A stretch of DNA of 8,955 nt from JBFLVQ01 sp040758525 (GTDB taxonomy: Bacteria; Acidobacteriota; Blastocatellia; Chloracidobacteriales; JADJPF01). The notes under the pieces were generated by a model, which was given only the letters and a program-made list of their open reading frames with translations, searched no databases and was not told the origin of the DNA. Below, piece by piece: positions 6,590-8,955 of this stretch. Every line of letters begins with the position of its first letter. Position 1 is the first letter of the stretch. The stretch spans positions 1 to 8,955 of the forward strand of contig JBFLVQ010000394.1 of the NCBI GenBank assembly GCA_040758525.1. The letters are read 5' to 3'. The translations under genes and the position numbers were made by a program.

Positions 6590-7357
6590 TTAAAAGACGT
6601 ATCTTGGGTAAGTAAGCTTGGCCTGCTCTGCTACACTCAGATCTATGTCGATAGTGATAAAGGGCTGTTCTTGTGAAGTTAGTCCTAGCACTTCACCATC
6701 AGGCGCAATAACCCAACCTTGCCCGCCTAGATGAACCGCATCCGTTGCTGAACTAACATGGTTTGACGATAACGAGAATGCACCAGAAGTTATTGCCGTC
6801 GCTCGTCCGCCTACTACCCATTTATCAAGCGTCGCTTGTGGCGTTGCCCTTGGTGTTACAATGATCTGTACACCCTCTTTGCCATAACGCCGCGCATGCT
6901 CAAATGCCCATAACTCTGTACAGATCTCAAAGCCTAAACGTGCCGAGCCACATTGCAACGGAGTAAAACTGCCATCACCACGACTGTACCAGCAAGCTTC
7001 CCAAAAACCTGCTTCATTTGGTAGATAATACTTGTAGTGAGCAATGCAATAACCTGTTTCTTCTGTCCAGTAGAATCCCTCATTTAAGCGTTGACCATTG
7101 CGATTGATTGGACGTGTGCCAAGCACAATGGCAGGAGCAAGTTCAATGAGACGTTCTTGCCAAGCATCATGCGCAGCAATGGCAGCCTCCCAGATGTGTG
7201 CTTCAAACACCGGTGATATACCAAACCAAGGATAAAAAGGCATCTCTGGCAGTAGTACCAATTCGCTCTTTTGCGATTGTACATGCGCGACCAATCGCTT
7301 CCAATCATATGCAAAAGCATCCGAACTATCATTCAATTCACAAACAGTGACTCTCAT
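6590..7357 (-). CDS. Nitrilase-superfamily carbon-nitrogen hydrolase
   Basis: The 255-residue product carries the nitrilase-superfamily catalytic residues: E38 in L-V-L-L-P-E-M-P-F (33-41), K109 in H-Y-K-Y-Y-L-P-N-E (107-115), C146 in L-G-F-E-I-C-T-E-L-W (141-150), with E115 or E120 a candidate for the second glutamate. These enzymes attack amides, ureas or nitriles through a cysteine thioester, usually as cytoplasmic homo-oligomers. R-A-T-P (170-173) and G-Q-G-W-V-I-A-P-D-G (212-221) fit the rest of the alpha-beta-beta-alpha fold. The N-terminus, M-R-V-T-V-C-E-L, is a normal first strand of the fold. It is slightly short, and the segment G-F-W-E-A-C-W-Y (117-124) suggests a distinct branch. 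I cannot assign a substrate. The promoter at 7372-7400 would leave a leader of only about 8 bases, and no Shine-Dalgarno is evident. Confidence 0.9.
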   Translation of the reverse strand: MRVTVCELNDSSDAFAYDWKRLVAHVQSQKSELVLLPEMPFYPWFGISPVFEAHIWEAAIAAHDAWQERLIELAPAIVLGTRPINRNGQRLNEGFYWTEETGYCIAHYKYYLPNEAGFWEACWYSRGDGSFTPLQCGSARLGFEICTELWAFEHARRYGKEGVQIIVTPRATPQATLDKWVVGGRATAITSGAFSLSSNHVSSATDAVHLGGQGWVIAPDGEVLGLTSQEQPFITIDIDLSVAEQAKLTYPRYVF

Positions 7358-7371
7358 ATCTGCTCATCTAT

Positions 7372-7400
7372 TTTATATGGTTGGTTGTTGTTAGTTGCAA
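7372..7400 (-). promoter_or_regulatory. Promoter of the carbon-nitrogen hydrolase gene
   Basis: On the minus strand TTGCAA (7400-7395) is separated by exactly 17 bases from TATAAA (7377-7372). Transcription would start near 7365, about 8 bases before the ATG at 7357. The -35 box lies within the palindrome GTTGCAAC (7394-7401), which could be a half-site for a regulator, although it is too short to be convincing alone. Confidence 0.5.
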
Positions 7401-7458
7401 CAGTATAACATGTGACAATATGCCTGCTGCTTTTCTACTTATTGAAGATAAGCCTGTA

Positions 7459-8727
7459 CTAGCCAAAAAGAAGGGGCAAGGTTACGGTAAATCTTGCCCC
7501 TTGCCCTTCTCCTTTACTCTCGGCAGAAATAGTTCCGCCATGTAAATACACAATATGATGTACAATTGCTAAGCCCAGCCCAAGGCCATCTTGTTCCTCT
7601 TTATTTGCACTCTCAACTTGCCGTAAGCGATCAAAGACATAAGGAAGAAACTCTGCGCTAATACCCTTACCAGTATCACTCACACTAATTATAGCGTGAG
7701 TGCTTGAGCAGCTAAGCTGGACAGTTATCTGTCCGCCACTGGGGGTAAACTTGATAGCATTATTAAGTAGATTCAATATCACTTGTTGTAAACGGCTTGG
7801 ATCGCCTGAGACTGGTCCAACAGATGAATCTAATATTGATTCAAGCCGGATATTTTTTTCTTGAACCATAAGACGCACAGTCTCAAGAGATGCTTCGATT
7901 ATTGAGACAAGCTCAACAGACTGAAAATCGATCTTCAGTTTTCCTGTGATGATACGTCCTATATCTAATAGATCGTTGATCAGTTTCTCTTGAGCTTTAA
8001 CATTTCGATCTATTGTCTCCAGAGCACGCTCTACATCAGCCTCATCCAGTTTGCCGCTACGCAACAGGCGCGCCCAGCCAAGTAATGCATTTAATGGCGA
8101 ACGTAGTTCATGAGAAACTACGGCAAGGAACTGATCTTTGGCGCGATTTGCTTGTTCAGCCTCTTCTGCCTTTTGACGTGATAGTTCTTCCAAACGTTTT
8201 CGTTCTGTGATCTCAGCAAGTAGATCTCTATTGGCTTTTTCTAGATTTTCGCGATAACGTTGCTCCTCGTTATCCCGCTCTTCAACAAACTGCTGAACCG
8301 AGGCAAGCGCCATTTCGTCGAGAAACTCGCTAACAATCTTTCTTGCCGCAAGGTCTATAGGAGGAGTCAGATCAGTATGCTCTTGCTCAAATGCAGTCAA
8401 ATATTCTAAAAGAATGGTGCGCAGACGACTAAATTCGCGTAATAGATCGCTAAGATTGTAGCCCTGTTGCCAACGATGAAAGCCATGTATACGGGATGCC
8501 CGTTCGGCGGTTGCGCTTACTCCTTGATCATAGTTTTGCAAGCGGGAATATAATCCATCAAATAGCTTTGGCATATACTGAATCAATTGCCTATAAGTTA
8601 TTGTATCTGATGATTTAATTTCTGGATCTTGACGTACCGCTTCAGACCAACGAGTAATAATCTCATCTCTCTGAGCTAATATATAGAGTGCCAAGCTCAC
8701 GATTATTTCTTGTTGTTCTTGCCTCAT
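7459..8727 (-). CDS. Soluble sensor histidine kinase with RsbRD-type N-terminus
   Basis: From the ATG at 8727 the product is 422 residues, with AGGAG 8 bases upstream. The frame extends 28 codons further up, but without a better site. Residues about 12-150 resemble the N-terminal domain of RsbRD-type stressosome proteins (A-Q-R-D-E-I-I-T-R-W at 18-27; H-R-W-Q-Q-G-Y-N-L-S-D-L-L-R-E-F at 84-99). A charged coiled coil (150-198) leads to a HisKA domain with phospho-acceptor H206 in V-V-S-H-E-L-R-S-P-L-N, then a HATPase domain with N-box N319/N323, D-T-G-K-G-I (351-356) and G-L-G-L-G-L-A-I (381-388). The F-box reads V-F-D-R-L-R-Q, with Leu where Phe is common. There are no membrane segments, so it should sense a cytoplasmic signal and autophosphorylate. 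No response regulator is adjacent. A terminator hairpin overlaps its last codons. Confidence 0.93.
   Translation of the reverse strand: MRQEQQEIIVSLALYILAQRDEIITRWSEAVRQDPEIKSSDTITYRQLIQYMPKLFDGLYSRLQNYDQGVSATAERASRIHGFHRWQQGYNLSDLLREFSRLRTILLEYLTAFEQEHTDLTPPIDLAARKIVSEFLDEMALASVQQFVEERDNEEQRYRENLEKANRDLLAEITERKRLEELSRQKAEEAEQANRAKDQFLAVVSHELRSPLNALLGWARLLRSGKLDEADVERALETIDRNVKAQEKLINDLLDIGRIITGKLKIDFQSVELVSIIEASLETVRLMVQEKNIRLESILDSSVGPVSGDPSRLQQVILNLLNNAIKFTPSGGQITVQLSCSSTHAIISVSDTGKGISAEFLPYVFDRLRQVESANKEEQDGLGLGLAIVHHIVYLHGGTISAESKGEGQGARFTVTLPLLFG
7465..7502 (-). terminator. Intrinsic terminator inside the 3' end of the kinase gene
   Basis: On the minus strand AAGGGGCAAG (7502-7493) and CTTGCCCCTT (7480-7471) form a perfect 10-bp stem around a 12-base loop that can itself pair TTA with TAA. 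A C and then five T (7469-7465) follow, giving the form of a Rho-independent terminator. The stem encodes residues near the C-terminus, and the TAG stop at 7461-7459 comes just after the T run. Confidence 0.75.
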
Positions 8728-8955
8728 CACTTTAACTCCTACTAAAGCAAAAAGTGACATTCGATCTACTTTTGCATTTAGCCTATAAGTCGAGCAAGGG
8801 AAAAGCAACACTGGAAAGCTGTTTAATATTAACTAAGCAACTTCAATAGAAAATTGGTCACCGATTATATTTTGCAGTAGTTCTTATCTCTGGCAATCAG
8901 TTTGCATCTCTATACCTAATATATACACATTTAAATCAAATATAAATAGGGAGCT
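8728..8955. other. Upstream region of the kinase gene
   Basis: This 228-base AT-rich stretch holds no supported gene. On the minus strand AGGAG (8740-8736) serves the kinase start. A perfect TATAAT lies at 8869-8864, but the hexamer 17 bases upstream is a poor -35 box, so it is only a candidate promoter with a leader of roughly 130 bases. AT-rich DNA produces such hexamers by chance. No hairpin or repeat stands out. Confidence 0.3.

Noticed and set aside
7084..7332. Minus-strand frame inside the hydrolase gene
   Set aside because: It is an alternative frame of the same strand within a conserved enzyme gene, with no sensible protein pattern.
8728..8811. 28-residue N-terminal extension of the histidine kinase
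   Set aside because: The frame is open to an ATG at 8811, but AGGAG at 8740-8736 points to 8727 and the sensor domain starts after that ATG.

Overview
The window is 8,955 bases of ordinary-looking, gene-dense bacterial DNA of moderate to low GC (about 40 to 45 percent by eye, not computed). Standard code, ATG starts, Shine-Dalgarno sites and sigma70-type promoter boxes all fit a bacterium. No rRNA, tRNA or taxon-specific marker is visible. The mix of genes (a soluble kinase with an RsbRD-type N-terminus, a discoidin-like protein next to tex, a short-Q-loop cytochrome bd) would suit an acidobacterial, chloroflexal or cyanobacterial-type genome, but this is only an impression.

Layout. Bases 1-259 hold no gene that can be supported, only a hairpin and competing short open frames. 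Next comes a minus-strand pair: tex (RNA-binding transcription accessory protein, 766-3000) followed 29 bases later by a small discoidin-like protein (260-736). The tex promoter lies at 3061-3089. Divergently, a plus-strand cluster runs from a pentapeptide-repeat protein (best start 3241) to cydA (3791-5128) and cydB (5118-6125). The gaps are 16 bases and an 11-base overlap, so this looks like one operon for a cytochrome bd quinol oxidase plus a pentapeptide protein. It meets a convergent minus-strand block: a DUF4440/SnoaL-like (NTF2-fold) protein (6141-6524), a nitrilase-superfamily carbon-nitrogen hydrolase (6590-7357) and a soluble histidine kinase (7459-8727).

How the genes relate. CydA and CydB together form the quinol-oxidising, oxygen-reducing membrane enzyme. 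The pentapeptide protein is tied to them only by position. Tex and the discoidin-like protein are probably co-transcribed. The hydrolase has its own promoter just upstream and is insulated from the kinase by a hairpin terminator that sits inside the last codons of the kinase gene. The kinase has no response regulator in the window.

No CRISPR array, transposase, prophage gene, tRNA or riboswitch was recognised, and there is no convincing new defence or metabolic system. The points most worth checking are the pentapeptide-cydAB operon, the terminator embedded in the kinase gene, and the RsbRD-type sensor fused to a histidine kinase.
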